DNA of 64,000 bases from Neobacillus rhizosphaerae (GTDB taxonomy: Bacteria; Bacillota; Bacilli; Bacillales; Cytobacillaceae). Below, piece after piece: positions 34,977 to 43,915 of this stretch; positions within the stretch are counted from its first letter, which is position 1, and each line of letters starts with the position of its first letter. The notes below the pieces were generated by a model. That model saw only the letters and a list, made by a program, of their open reading frames with translations, did not search any database and was not told the DNA's origin. The position numbers and the translations under genes are program-made. The DNA lies in assembly GCF_937468385.1 (NCBI RefSeq), contig NZ_CALBWS010000004.1:104362-168361 (forward strand), written 5' to 3'.

Positions 34977-36263
34977 CTAAATCACACTAGATATAAAGTA
35001 AAGCAGGAATAGTGTGGCGATGATGTAGATTGTTACGGATACTTCTTTTCTTCGGCCGGTAACGAGTTTTACTAGCGGGTAGGCAATGAAGCCGAAGGCG
35101 AGCCCGTTAGCGATGCTGAAGGTTAGCGGCATCATCGTCATCATTAAATAGGCTGGAAAAGCCTCGGTGAAGTCGTCGAGTGGTATTTCTTTTAGACTTT
35201 GGATCATGAGGCAGCCGACAATAATGAGCACCGGAGCGATAGCCGCATTCGGGATTACTTTGAAAAGCGGAATAAGAAACAATGCCGGGATAAAAAGCAG
35301 TCCTGTTGTAAAAGAAGTTAAGCCTGTCCTTCCTCCTGCGGCAATCCCTGTCGCTGACTCTGCTGCTGTCGTCGTCGGGCTGCAGCCAAAAACTCCTGCC
35401 CCTATGACAGAAACAGCAATTCCCTGAAACGACTTCCGAAACTTATCTTTATTTGGAAGCATCCCAAGCTGTGCCCCCATGTTCTCAAATATGATGACCA
35501 TCGATAACGAGAAAACAGCTATCCAAAAATTAACCGTGCTGATTTGACTGAAATCAAAGGCGAAAAAGACCTGTTCATATCCATTAAACGAGAAACTAAA
35601 ATCACCCAAATTGGAAAAATCAACAATTCCAAACAAAGAGCCGATCAACGTTCCAGCAATGATTCCAATCAGGAAGTTTCCCTTTACATTGCGTAAAAAC
35701 AACGGCAGCAAAATGCATAACGTTACTAAGGTCGTTAACACATTCGGATCACTAAGACTGCCTAATTGAACAAATGTCCCCTTGCTTGCCACAATTAATC
35801 CGCCATTTTTAAACCCAAGAAACGCAATAAACAAGCCAATTCCAGCCGTTATCGCATTGATCATCGACTTCGGAATCGCGGTTGATAAATACACGGCCCC
35901 CTTGGAAATCGAAGTAATTGTAAAAACAATACCGGCTAAAAAAACGGCCGCAAGTGCTTGCTGCCATGTAAGTCCTAAAGATAATACAAGGGTATAAACA
36001 AAAAAAGCGTTATCTCCCATTCCGGGAACAATAATTAGTGGAGAATTGGCCCAAAGCGCCATCAGCATACAGCCTAAAAAGGAGCAGATGACCGTTGCAA
36101 TGGTCACGGCTTCATAAGGCATTCCAGCTGACCGTAAGATGGCTCCATTCACAACAATAATGTAGGCGACCGTCATAAAAGAAGTTAATCCCGCAATAAC
36201 TTCCGTACGAGTATTTGTCTGTTCCCCATGAAGAGGAAATAACTTCTGTAAATTTTTACTCAA
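34977..36263 (-). CDS. Guanine/hypoxanthine permease (AzgA/NCS2 family)
   Basis: 428 residues, 12-14 membrane helices. Family stretches: TEVIAGLTSFMTVAYIIVVNG, PLIIVPGMGDNAFFVYT, and ESATGIAAGGRTGLTSFTTGLLFI. Similar to B. subtilis PbuG and PbuO, proton-driven purine base importers; which paralogue is not certain. Starts at TTG 36263 with AAAGGTAGGA before it. No purine riboswitch was recognised in the 170-base leader. Confidence 0.9.
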   Translation of the reverse strand: MSKNLQKLFPLHGEQTNTRTEVIAGLTSFMTVAYIIVVNGAILRSAGMPYEAVTIATVICSFLGCMLMALWANSPLIIVPGMGDNAFFVYTLVLSLGLTWQQALAAVFLAGIVFTITSISKGAVYLSTAIPKSMINAITAGIGLFIAFLGFKNGGLIVASKGTFVQLGSLSDPNVLTTLVTLCILLPLFLRNVKGNFLIGIIAGTLIGSLFGIVDFSNLGDFSFSFNGYEQVFFAFDFSQISTVNFWIAVFSLSMVIIFENMGAQLGMLPNKDKFRKSFQGIAVSVIGAGVFGCSPTTTAAESATGIAAGGRTGLTSFTTGLLFIPALFLIPLFKVIPNAAIAPVLIIVGCLMIQSLKEIPLDDFTEAFPAYLMMTMMPLTFSIANGLAFGFIAYPLVKLVTGRRKEVSVTIYIIATLFLLYFISSVI

Positions 36264-36438
36264 CTTAATATCCTACCTTTCCAAAGAATGTCTTATCCTC
36301 CAAATTGTCAATGCCGATATGATTAGGTAAAATTAAGATTAACAATCCTATTCGCCAATCTCTCCTAACATTTTTCCAAAAATTCTTTCTTAATACCCAT
36401 GCCACCTAGTGAATAAAATCGTTAAAGGATGTATGTTT

Positions 36439-37155
36439 ATGATTACCAATCTTTCTAATATAGCCATCTTCTCAGGCATACCCGAGAATGACTTATCGCA
36501 AATTCTTCCCCTTTTAAAAGAACGGAAATTTAAAAAGAATCATGTCCTTATGTTTGAAAATGACCAAAGTGAAGATGTATATCTGATTCGCTCCGGAATG
36601 GTGAAAATATATAGGATTCATGAAGGAAAGGAAATTATCCTCAGCATAGCCATGCCTGGTGATATTTTAGGAGAAGTGGAAGCGTTGTCCAACGGTAATC
36701 ACCGAATTTCTTCCATTGAAGCACTAGACAATGTTACAGTATGGCTGATGACCAAGCAGGACTTTCTCCAAATCGTAGATTCCTATCCATCTGTCCTAAA
36801 AAAGGCCTATATGATCCTAGTAGAACGCACTCGGATGCTGAACCGTTTGATCCGTTATTTAACCTTTTACGACGTCCGAACAAAGGCGGCGAACTTAATT
36901 ATGGACCTTTATTATAATTTTGGAAAACCAAACAGCGATATTGATAAAATTGACCTAAAAATCACTCATTCCCTCCTTGCCGGGATGCTCGGGGTCACCC
37001 GTGAGTCGATATCGAAAACACTTAACGATTTTCAAACTGAAGGGCTAATCGATATCCGTGAAAAGCATCTTTACCTATTAGATAAAAATAAATTGGAAGC
37101 GCTCTGTAGTGAAACAGAAGAGATTCCTTCACTAAGGAAGTGGAATAATTTTTAG
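36439..37155 (+). CDS. Crp/Fnr family transcription regulator
   Basis: 238 residues from the ATG at 36439 (AAAGGA 9 nt upstream; the frame extends to GTG 36409). N-terminal cyclic-nucleotide-binding-like barrel (HVLMFENDQSEDVYLIRSGMVKIY...GDILGEVEALSNG) and C-terminal winged helix (HSLLAGMLGVTRESISKTLNDFQTEGLIDI). There is only one cysteine, near the C-terminus, so it cannot bind the iron-sulfur cluster of true Fnr. It may sense another ligand. It sits between Fnr-type boxes and upstream of deoD, and could bind the site at 37220. Confidence 0.9.
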   Translation: MITNLSNIAIFSGIPENDLSQILPLLKERKFKKNHVLMFENDQSEDVYLIRSGMVKIYRIHEGKEIILSIAMPGDILGEVEALSNGNHRISSIEALDNVTVWLMTKQDFLQIVDSYPSVLKKAYMILVERTRMLNRLIRYLTFYDVRTKAANLIMDLYYNFGKPNSDIDKIDLKITHSLLAGMLGVTRESISKTLNDFQTEGLIDIREKHLYLLDKNKLEALCSETEEIPSLRKWNNF

Positions 37156-37219
37156 CCATATCTTTACCATAGTAGCAAACGGAAGCGGTTAATTTCAGTA
37201 ACCACTTTCACCAATATTT

Positions 37220-37235
37220 TGTTAACTAGTTCACA
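37220..37235. promoter_or_regulatory. Crp/Fnr-like palindrome upstream of deoD
   Basis: TGTTA-ACTAGT-TCACA differs by one base from a perfect TGTGA-N6-TCACA inverted repeat. It lies 107 bases before deoD and 65 bases after the Crp/Fnr-family gene, suggesting local regulation by that protein. Confidence 0.45.
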
Positions 37236-37341
37236 AAAATGCGGTTATCCCCTTAACAGATTATTTATGGATGATTGTGCTATATTTTTTGACGAATCAT
37301 AAAATGGCGCAATACAAACAATATTATCGGAGGGATAACAG

Positions 37342-38046
37342 ATGAGTTTTCATATTGACGCAAAAGTTGGCGAAATTGCCGAATCCGTCTTATTACCAGG
37401 TGATCCGTTACGGGCAAAATATATTGCTGAGACTTTCCTTGAAGAGGCTGTTTGCTATAATCAGGTTCGCGGGATGTTGGGTTTCACGGGAAAATATAAA
37501 GGGAAACCCGTTTCTATCCAAGGGACAGGGATGGGAATGCCATCCGCCTCAATTTATATACACGAACTGATTAACGACTATGGTGCTAAAAATCTTGTCC
37601 GTATTGGGACATGCGGGGCCATTCAACAAAACGTAAACATTCGCGATGTGATTATCGCTCAGGCAGCAGCAACCAATTCAGCCATCATTCGGAGTCAATT
37701 CCCTGGTTACGACTTCCCGCAAATTGGGAACTTTGAGTTAATCAAGAAGGCCTACGAAATTGGCAGCGAAAAAGGATTACAGCTTCATGTAGGTAACGTC
37801 CTTTCTTCCGATGTTTTCTATACAGACAATGATGATGAATTCACTAAGCTTGGTAAGCACGGTGTTTTAGCTGTCGAGATGGAAGCAGCAGGACTTTATT
37901 ATCTTACGGCTAAATTTGGTGTTAAGGGCTTAACGTTGCTAACTGTCAGCGACCATATTCTAACCGGGGAACAAACTACGGCCCAAGAGCGACAAACTAC
38001 GTTTAATGACATGATAGAAGTAGCTTTAGAGACAGTAACAAAATAA
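37342..38046 (+). CDS. deoD: Purine nucleoside phosphorylase DeoD
   Basis: 234 residues, hexameric (trimer-of-dimers) PNP type. Phosphorolyses purine nucleosides for salvage. Motifs: [55 protein letters not shown] and the catalytic-Asp loop TVSDHIL. Cytosolic. GGAGGGA precedes the ATG. The purine permease on the other side of the regulator gives a salvage context. Confidence 0.96.
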   Translation: MSFHIDAKVGEIAESVLLPGDPLRAKYIAETFLEEAVCYNQVRGMLGFTGKYKGKPVSIQGTGMGMPSASIYIHELINDYGAKNLVRIGTCGAIQQNVNIRDVIIAQAAATNSAIIRSQFPGYDFPQIGNFELIKKAYEIGSEKGLQLHVGNVLSSDVFYTDNDDEFTKLGKHGVLAVEMEAAGLYYLTAKFGVKGLTLLTVSDHILTGEQTTAQERQTTFNDMIEVALETVTK

Positions 38047-38108
38047 GGGGAACATGCATGTAAAGGTTCCCCATTCATTGGAAACCCATTCAGGTTGTCA
38101 GGAATGAC

Positions 38109-38132
38109 AAAAACCTGTTTGGTTTTTTTTTT
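38109..38132 (+). terminator. deoD terminator
   Basis: AAAAACC / GGTTTTT stem with 5-nt loop and a long T-run. Confidence 0.78.
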
Positions 38133-38227
38133 GCGAGAGTGATGTTTCATATCTGCTATATTTTTTCAGATGTTTTATAATAATAATAAATGAAGAATTT
38201 AAGAGCCTTTTTGAGGAGGAGTACATA

Positions 38228-39031
38228 ATGACGATTAAAAAAGTAATGACGATTGCAGGTTCAGATACAAGTGGCGGCGCCGGGATTCAAGCGGATTTGA
38301 AAACTTTCCAGGAACTTGGAGTCTATGGAATGACTGCCCTAACCACTATCGTGACAATGGATCCAATAGATTGGCACCATCGCGTTTTCCCAGTTGCTGT
38401 GGATACACTTAAGACACAATTAGATACCATTCTTTCCGTCGGTATCGATGCGATGAAAACAGGCATGCTGGGAACCGTTGAAATTATTGAATTGGCTGCG
38501 AAAGTGATTGATGAAAACAAACTGGAGCGAGTCGTCATTGATCCGGTTATGGTTTGCAAAGGCGAAGATGAGGTGTTGAACCCGGAAACAACCGATGCCA
38601 TGCGCGAACTGTTGCTGCCACGTGCCTTAGTCGTGACGCCAAATCTTTTTGAAGCTGGACAGCTTGCGGGGATGAAAACACCTCGAACAGTAGCTGAAAT
38701 GAAAGAAGCAGCTGTAAAAATCCATAACTTAGGCGCAAAATTTGTGCTAATTAAAGGTGGCAGTAAGCTTCATTCAGAGGAAAAAGCTGTCGACCTCCTT
38801 TATGATGGAAAGGAATTCAAGCTTTACGAATCTGAAAAATTTGACACAACGTATACTCATGGTGCTGGATGTACCTACTCATCAGCGGTTACGGCCGAGC
38901 TTGCTAAAGGGAAATCTGTTTATGAAGCAGTTGATGTGGCGAAGGCGTTTATCACAGCTGCTATCGAGCAAGGCTTCCGCTTAAACGAATATGTAGGTCC
39001 TACCTGGCATGGTGCCTATCGGCAACACTAA
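38228..39031 (+). CDS. pdxK: Pyridoxine kinase (PdxK/ThiD family)
   Basis: 267 residues, ribokinase-like fold. Phosphorylates pyridoxal, pyridoxine and possibly HMP. Motifs: TIAGSDTSGGAGIQADLKTFQELGVYGMT, DPVMVCKGEDEVL, LVTPNLFEAGQLAG, and the anion-hole/catalytic THGAGCTYSSAVTAELA with Cys in the GxGC motif. The sequence fits Bacillus PdxK (YwdB, formerly annotated ThiD) and the ywd locus. GAGGAGG-type site before ATG. Confidence 0.94.
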   Translation: MTIKKVMTIAGSDTSGGAGIQADLKTFQELGVYGMTALTTIVTMDPIDWHHRVFPVAVDTLKTQLDTILSVGIDAMKTGMLGTVEIIELAAKVIDENKLERVVIDPVMVCKGEDEVLNPETTDAMRELLLPRALVVTPNLFEAGQLAGMKTPRTVAEMKEAAVKIHNLGAKFVLIKGGSKLHSEEKAVDLLYDGKEFKLYESEKFDTTYTHGAGCTYSSAVTAELAKGKSVYEAVDVAKAFITAAIEQGFRLNEYVGPTWHGAYRQH

Positions 39032-39049
39032 AAACGAACTTATTTCTGC

Positions 39050-39090
39050 AAAAATCGAGCCCCATTTCAAAATGGTGGCTCGATTTTTTT
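39050..39090 (+). terminator. pdxK terminator
   Basis: Stem AAAAATCGAGCC / GGCTCGATTTTT with an inner CCATTT / AATGG extension and T-run. Confidence 0.93.
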
Positions 39091-39181
39091 CAAGCATGGA
39101 TTTCGCATTTTGTAACTGATTTTAGTATGATAGTAACATTATTAACTTAAGTTATTTTGATTAGGAAAGGAGAAGATAATT

Positions 39182-39529
39182 TTGGAGTCAATTGATGTAA
39201 AAAGCGTACAGGAAACCATTAACAGCTTCGCAAATCAAGATGTTTATCTTCACCTTGAAACGACGAATGGTGCCTACGCATCACATAACGATCAATCTTT
39301 CTTTTCCGCTGGTGCCTATATCCGCAATGCCTTAGTTCGTTATGAATTGGGGAAAATTACTGGTAATGGACCGTACCGGGCTGGATTGAAAATAAACCTT
39401 GGCTGGGTGTATGCAGAAGGGCTGACACATTTTGAAGTCGATGAGCAAGGCCGCCTGCTGTTAGCTGGCCATGATCAAAAAGGGAAGTTAGCCGTTGCGT
39501 TGGAACTCAGCCGTACGCCCTTTGAATAA
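39182..39529 (+). CDS. yojF: YojF family protein
   Basis: 115 residues, DUF1806. Begins at TTG 39182 (AAAGGAGAAG upstream). Contains QDVYLHLETTNGAYA, FFSAGAYIRNALVRYEL and GPYRAGLKINLGWVYAEGLTHFE. Function unknown, but yojF and bshB2 are adjacent in B. subtilis as here, so a bacillithiol-related role is possible by association. Confidence 0.92.
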   Translation: MESIDVKSVQETINSFANQDVYLHLETTNGAYASHNDQSFFSAGAYIRNALVRYELGKITGNGPYRAGLKINLGWVYAEGLTHFEVDEQGRLLLAGHDQKGKLAVALELSRTPFE

Positions 39530-39666
39530 GAAAGGCAGATAGGTCTTGGTTAGGCTACAAGCACAAGACGAACCAACGGAAAGGCTGTTCTTTAACCTTT
39601 TCAACGAATTAGCTTGTGACCTCGGGCCCCTAGGCGTTGGAGCTTGACAGTTATTGAAGTCAAAAA
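39530..39666 (+). repeat. Family 1 repeat, strongly diverged copy
   Basis: AAGAAAGGCAGATAGG at the start and GGCGTTGGAGCTTGACAG, then AAGTCAAAAA, at the end recall the two ends of family 1, with an unrelated middle. It separates yojF from bshB2. Confidence 0.55.
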
Positions 39667-39703
39667 GAACTTGATAAAAATAAATCCGGAAAGGAGAATG
39701 GTA

Positions 39704-40375
39704 ATGGAAAAAGAACGTCAGCTTTTAGTCGTTTTTCCCCATCCAGATGATGAAGCGTTTGGGGTCTCAGGGACGATTGCGACTCACGTGCAGAACGGAA
39801 CCCCTGTTACCTATGCTTGTTTAACCTTAGGGGAAATGGGACGTAACATGGGTAATCCCTTGTTTACCAATCGGGAAAATCTTCCCAAAATTAGAAAAAC
39901 GGAATTAACGGAAGCAGCCCGGGTTTTGGGCATCCAAGACCTGCGCATGCTGGGATTCCGCGATAAAACAATTGAATTTGAGGATGAAGATAAACTGGCG
40001 AACACGATGTTAGCATTGATTGAAGATGTAAATCCTTCACTTATTATTACTTTTTATCCAGGCTATTCGGTCCATCCTGACCATGATGCCACCGGTGCGG
40101 CGGTCGTGAGGGCTGTGGAAATGATTCCAGTGGCTTCGCGTCCAACATTACACTGCGTCGCTTTCTCTAATAATTGTGTGGAGGAGCTTGGTGAAGCAGA
40201 CATTATCAACAATATTACCCCTGTTGCTAACACAAAGCTCGCTGCCATTAAGGCTCACCGCTCGCAGACAGAGCAAATGTTTACTGACATGGAAGAGAAG
40301 TTAAAAAACCAAGACCCACAAATTATGGTGTGGATTAACAATGAGCGGTTTTGGACATATAAATTTACTAAATAA
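39704..40375 (+). CDS. bshB2: Bacillithiol biosynthesis deacetylase BshB2
   Basis: 223 residues from the ATG at 39704 (AAAGGAGA 6 nt before). Zinc-dependent LmbE-family deacetylase that removes acetyl from GlcNAc-malate on the way to bacillithiol. Motifs: VVFPHPDDEAFGVSG with the zinc-binding HPDDE, and the second metal/catalytic stretch YPGYSVHPDHDATGAAVVRA. Follows yojF as in B. subtilis. Confidence 0.94.
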   Translation: MEKERQLLVVFPHPDDEAFGVSGTIATHVQNGTPVTYACLTLGEMGRNMGNPLFTNRENLPKIRKTELTEAARVLGIQDLRMLGFRDKTIEFEDEDKLANTMLALIEDVNPSLIITFYPGYSVHPDHDATGAAVVRAVEMIPVASRPTLHCVAFSNNCVEELGEADIINNITPVANTKLAAIKAHRSQTEQMFTDMEEKLKNQDPQIMVWINNERFWTYKFTK

Positions 40376-40410
40376 TTAACCCTGTGGTTGTTTCATTGAC
40401 CTAAAAGACG

Positions 40411-40508
40411 AGATTCTCACCCTCTCAGGCGATGAACAGGCTTTTCTTTTACCCAAATGGTGGGATTCGCACTCTCTCGGACAATGAAGCATTACTTTTA
40501 CAGAATAT
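40411..40508 (+). repeat. Two direct copies of a ~45-bp unit, 52 bp apart
   Basis: GATTCTCACCCTCTCAGGCG at 40412 and GATTCGCACTCTCTCGGACA at 40464, each followed by a similar ATGAA..CTTTTAC stretch. The 52-bp spacing equals that of the direct repeat at 4907 and 4959. An open frame across it is not convincing as a gene. Confidence 0.55.
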
Positions 40509-40510
40509 CG

Positions 40511-40541
40511 AAAGGCCCTTCGTAGTCGGAGGGCTTTTTTT
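40511..40541 (+). terminator. bshB2 terminator
   Basis: GCCCTT / GAGGGC stem with flanking A and T runs (TTTTTTTG), 135 bases after bshB2. Confidence 0.75.
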
Positions 40542-40756
40542 GTTAGTATTCACGGTAAAACAGCGTACAAAGACTGCAACAATCAACACGATTCACGTTT
40601 CGCACCTTCCTCACGAAATACAATTATTACCATCCATTATTAACACCTTTTCCTCAGCATACAGTGACGATGTTCACAAAACGTTCATTTTTTCAAATGC
40701 TATTTTATTAGACTTTGGTAACGCTTTCACAAAATGTTCAAAAATAATTATTTTCC

Positions 40757-40799
40757 TGTGAGATGCATCACTCTTTTAATAACAATGGGAGTTTAGGAT
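40757..40799 (+). promoter_or_regulatory. Fnr-type class II promoter of the nos operon
   Basis: TGTGA-GATGCA-TCACT (40757-40772) is a perfect match to the Bacillus Fnr consensus TGTGA-N6-TCACT. Exactly 29 nt lie between its centre and TAGGAT (40794-40799), placing the box at -41.5. Two TTCACAAAA half-sites lie further upstream (40673 and 40730). Confidence 0.78.
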
Positions 40800-40813
40800 G
40801 GAGTTGTTCATTA

Positions 40814-40907
40814 GATAAAGAAAACTCGCCGATTAGCAAGCCCAAGGGGCGGTTCATTAGCGTAGTTGCACTTATGCCTGATGGGAAAATTTACTTTCCT
40901 ATCGGCC
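40814..40907 (+). ncRNA. Structured leader module in the nos 5' UTR
   Basis: A relative of the 95-bp insert in repeats 8239-8333 and 34637-34731. Shared parts: GATAAA, AAACTCGCCGA, GCAAGCC, GGCG, and GCGTAGTTG..TTATGC. Three hairpins are kept: CGCC/GGCG, GCGTA/TATGC, and a third whose sequence differs but pairs in each copy (here GATGGGAAA / TTTCCTATC). It lies between the Fnr promoter and the first Shine-Dalgarno sequence. Role inferred only from structure and place; no known riboswitch class fits. Confidence 0.5.
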
Positions 40908-40928
40908 AAAAAAGGAGGGGGGACAATC

Positions 40929-41369
40929 GTGCAAAAAGCAATCATAAGCTTTGTTATTTGTGCTCTACTTGGCTTCGGCCTTGGCTATCTTGTATTTGGT
41001 GTCATAATGGGGGACTCCGAAAAACAACCGCAGGTAACACAGACAGAAACAAAGGACTCCACTACCACAAAGAGTCCTGATTCAAAAGAAACAGCAACTT
41101 CTTCAATCAGCGAAGACAACATTCTTAATAAACGAGGATGCCTTGGCTGCCATAGCGTTGAAGCATTGAACTTAAAAGGAGGCCAAGTCGGGCCGGACCT
41201 TTCACAAGCCTTTGGTAACGTTGAAGGAAAACATGGCAAGCCGATTGAAGAATTCTTAAAACAGCCAACTTCAGCCGTTATGTCAGGCGTTATTGGTAAA
41301 AATCCATTAACAGATGATGAGCGTAAGCAGGTTTTAGACCTACTTAAGCAAGCATCTGAAGCGAAATAA
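40929..41369 (+). CDS. Membrane-anchored cytochrome c (NosC-like)
   Basis: 146 residues from GTG 40929, which has AAGGAGG six to ten bases upstream. One N-terminal helix (AIISFVICALLGFGLGYLVFG), a Ser/Thr/Lys linker, then a monoheme domain with CLGCH at 71-75 and a likely axial Met118 (AVMSGVIGK). Probably hands electrons from the quinol side to NosZ on the outer membrane face, as NosC-type cytochromes do in Gram-positive N2O reducers. First gene of the nos operon; nosZ follows after 17 bases. Confidence 0.9.
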   Translation: MQKAIISFVICALLGFGLGYLVFGVIMGDSEKQPQVTQTETKDSTTTKSPDSKETATSSISEDNILNKRGCLGCHSVEALNLKGGQVGPDLSQAFGNVEGKHGKPIEEFLKQPTSAVMSGVIGKNPLTDDERKQVLDLLKQASEAK

Positions 41370-41386
41370 AAAGGTGGTGTAATTGA

Positions 41387-43252
41387 ATGAAAAAATGGAT
41401 TCCGATTGTTTCAGGTTTGCTTGTCGGTTTCATTGCAGCAACAATCTCTTTTGCGGACTTTTCCGGAAAAACAAACACTGAAGCTGCTTCTAGCAACAAG
41501 AGCAATGCCGAAAAGGTTTATGTTCCATTCGGTCAAAAAGATGACTATTATTTATTTGCATCCGGCGGCCACTCTGGTCAAATGTTTATCTATGGGGTTC
41601 CATCGATGCGAAAAATCAGAACCATTCCGGTTTTCTCACAGGATTCCGCAACAGGCTATGGCTTTGATGAGCATTCCAAAAAACTAATGGGCGGCTATAC
41701 TTGGGGTGATCTTCACCATCCAGCCTTCTCGGAAACAAAAGGCGACTATGATGGGAAATGGATGTTCGCAACCGATGTCGGCAATAGCCGTGCAGCTGTC
41801 GTTGATTTGAAAACCTTCACGACAAAAGACATCATCAAGGTTCCAAACACGGCCGGTCCTCACTGCGCCGCATTTGTTACAGAAAATACGGAGTATATGT
41901 TCCTGCCAACTCGTTTCGCTGTACCGGTGGGTCAAAAGTATGAATCACTTGACGACTACAGCCAAAAATACCGTGGGGTCATGTCTGCAGTTACCTTTGA
42001 CGAAAAGAATGTCAAGTTAAATATTGCTTACCAGGTTGCCCTTCCACCTTGGTCCTATGACCTGTCTGATGCTGGTAAAAAAGGCTCGGCTGATTGGGCC
42101 GTTATGACCACCTATAATACAGAAGAATCAACAACCACAATGGAAGTGAATGCATCACAAGCAGACCGTGACTATATCGTTCTTTTTAACTGGAAAGAGC
42201 TTGAGAAGATGGTTAAAGAAGGAAAGTACGAAGATGTTGATGGTCAAAAGATGATTTACCCTGAAAAACAAAAGGGTGGCATTTATTTAGTACCGGTTGC
42301 GAAATCACCACACGGCGTGGACGTCACACCTGACGGCAAATTCTTCATCGCCTCTGGTAAACTCGCACCTACGATGACCGTGTTCTCATTTGAAAAAGCA
42401 TTTAAGGCTGTTGAAAACAAGGAATTTGCTGGTGAACGTAACGGGATTCCGATTCTTAATTACAAATCAGTCATGGAACGAGAAGTAAACCCTGAAAATG
42501 CGCTTGGACCACTTCATACACAATTTGATGACAAAGGCATGGCCTATACCACCATGTTCATTTCTTCTGAAATTGTTAAGTGGGATCCTAAAACTGGTAA
42601 GACATTAGACCGTGTCCCTGTACAATATTCACCAGGACACTCTGTTGCCGCTGAGGGCGACACCGTATCACCTGATGGACATTGGCTCGTTGCGCTGAAC
42701 AAAATTGCCAAGGACACCTACTTGTCAGTTGGACCTTCACACCCTGAATCGATGCAGTTAATTGACATCAGCGGCAAAATGAAGGTCATTCTGTCGGCAC
42801 CGGTTGATCCAGAGCCGCACTATGCCCAGATGATTAAGGCAGATAAGATTAAAACCATTAATGTTTATCCAAAGGATACAAAGAATCCAGATGCCGTCTA
42901 TAAACAAAATGATACAAAAATTGTTCGTAAAGGCAACGAGGTACACGTTTACGGAATTGCGATGCGCTCAAGATTTATTTTTGACCATAAAGCAAAACGC
43001 CCTGACGTGATTGAGGTTAACCAAGGAGACCATGTATTTATCCATTTAACCAATATTGACTTCGATGAGGATATTACTCATGGTTTTGCCATCAACAGCT
43101 ATGACTTAAACATGGAAGTTCAGCCTGGTCAAACGAATACCATGGAGTTTACTGCTGATAAAGCGGGGACATTCCCAATCTATTGTACAAACTTCTGCTC
43201 TGCACTGCACCAGGAAATGAACGGCTACTTCCTAGTAAAACCGAAGAATTAA
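41387..43252 (+). CDS. nosZ: Nitrous oxide reductase, clade II
   Basis: 621 residues. Reduces N2O to N2. The N-terminal signal is of Sec type (MKKWIPIVSGLLVGFIAATI) without twin arginines, the hallmark of clade II (atypical) NosZ. The seven-bladed propeller has CuZ histidine motifs GDLHHPAFS, GPHCAAF, SPHGVDV, LGPLHTQFD and SPGHSVAAEG. The C-terminal cupredoxin has CuA ligands Cys600, Cys604, His608 and Met611 in YCTNFCSALHQEM. All metal ligands appear intact. AAGGTGGTG precedes the ATG. Confidence 0.98.
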   Translation: MKKWIPIVSGLLVGFIAATISFADFSGKTNTEAASSNKSNAEKVYVPFGQKDDYYLFASGGHSGQMFIYGVPSMRKIRTIPVFSQDSATGYGFDEHSKKLMGGYTWGDLHHPAFSETKGDYDGKWMFATDVGNSRAAVVDLKTFTTKDIIKVPNTAGPHCAAFVTENTEYMFLPTRFAVPVGQKYESLDDYSQKYRGVMSAVTFDEKNVKLNIAYQVALPPWSYDLSDAGKKGSADWAVMTTYNTEESTTTMEVNASQADRDYIVLFNWKELEKMVKEGKYEDVDGQKMIYPEKQKGGIYLVPVAKSPHGVDVTPDGKFFIASGKLAPTMTVFSFEKAFKAVENKEFAGERNGIPILNYKSVMEREVNPENALGPLHTQFDDKGMAYTTMFISSEIVKWDPKTGKTLDRVPVQYSPGHSVAAEGDTVSPDGHWLVALNKIAKDTYLSVGPSHPESMQLIDISGKMKVILSAPVDPEPHYAQMIKADKIKTINVYPKDTKNPDAVYKQNDTKIVRKGNEVHVYGIAMRSRFIFDHKAKRPDVIEVNQGDHVFIHLTNIDFDEDITHGFAINSYDLNMEVQPGQTNTMEFTADKAGTFPIYCTNFCSALHQEMNGYFLVKPKN

Positions 43253-43336
43253 AAATCATGATGTGTGGGTATCAATTTGAGAGGTTGATACCCCTCTCTA
43301 TTCAATCAATTTGTCACTATAACAGGAGTGGTTTTC

Positions 43337-43915
43337 TTGAATGATAGTAGGAAAAGACATAAATTATCGATTACTTCTTCATTACTCATAACCGTTTCAG
43401 CCATATTAATTGTTGTTTCCTTATTCTTTCCGTGGTGGAAGATGGTCTTTTATGCACCGCAATATCCTGAAGGTTTAAATATTATTGTCTATCCGAACAA
43501 GCTACAGGGAGAAATTGATATTATTAACGGGCTTAACCACTATATCGGAATGTCGAATTTCAGTAAAGAAAATTTCCCTGAATTATCCTACCTTTCCTAC
43601 CTTATTGGTGGATTAGCCGTCCTTACTCTTTTAACTGCCATCCTTCGCAATAAGAAAGTGCTTTACGGATTAATTGGCATTATTACCATTGGCGGTGTGG
43701 TAGGAGTATTGGATCTTCATTTCGCCTTGCAAAAATACGGGACTAATTTAAGTCCAAAAGCACCGATTAAAATTGATCCATTTGTCCCGCCGATTATTGG
43801 ACAGAATACGGTAGCAAACTTTACGACACACAGCTTACTTGGTACAGGTATCTATTTCGTGATCGCAGCCTTTATTCTATTGCTAATTCCGTTATGGAAG
43901 GATCGAAAAAAATGA
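43337..43915 (+). CDS. NosB-like membrane protein
   Basis: 192 residues starting at TTG 43337 (AGGAG 8 nt upstream). Four hydrophobic helices, at about 17-37, 85-105, 112-130 and 165-185, with an extracytoplasmic loop containing PQYPEGLNIIVYPNKLQGEID. Proteins of this size and topology follow nosZ in clade II clusters (NosB) and have no proven role; electron transfer or assembly is suspected. It overlaps nosD by four bases. Confidence 0.75.
   Translation: MNDSRKRHKLSITSSLLITVSAILIVVSLFFPWWKMVFYAPQYPEGLNIIVYPNKLQGEIDIINGLNHYIGMSNFSKENFPELSYLSYLIGGLAVLTLLTAILRNKKVLYGLIGIITIGGVVGVLDLHFALQKYGTNLSPKAPIKIDPFVPPIIGQNTVANFTTHSLLGTGIYFVIAAFILLLIPLWKDRKK

Noticed and set aside
40432..40761. A 109-codon rightward frame upstream of the nos operon
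   Set aside because: It crosses a direct repeat, a terminator and promoter-type sequence, lacks a good ribosome site and has no protein-like composition.
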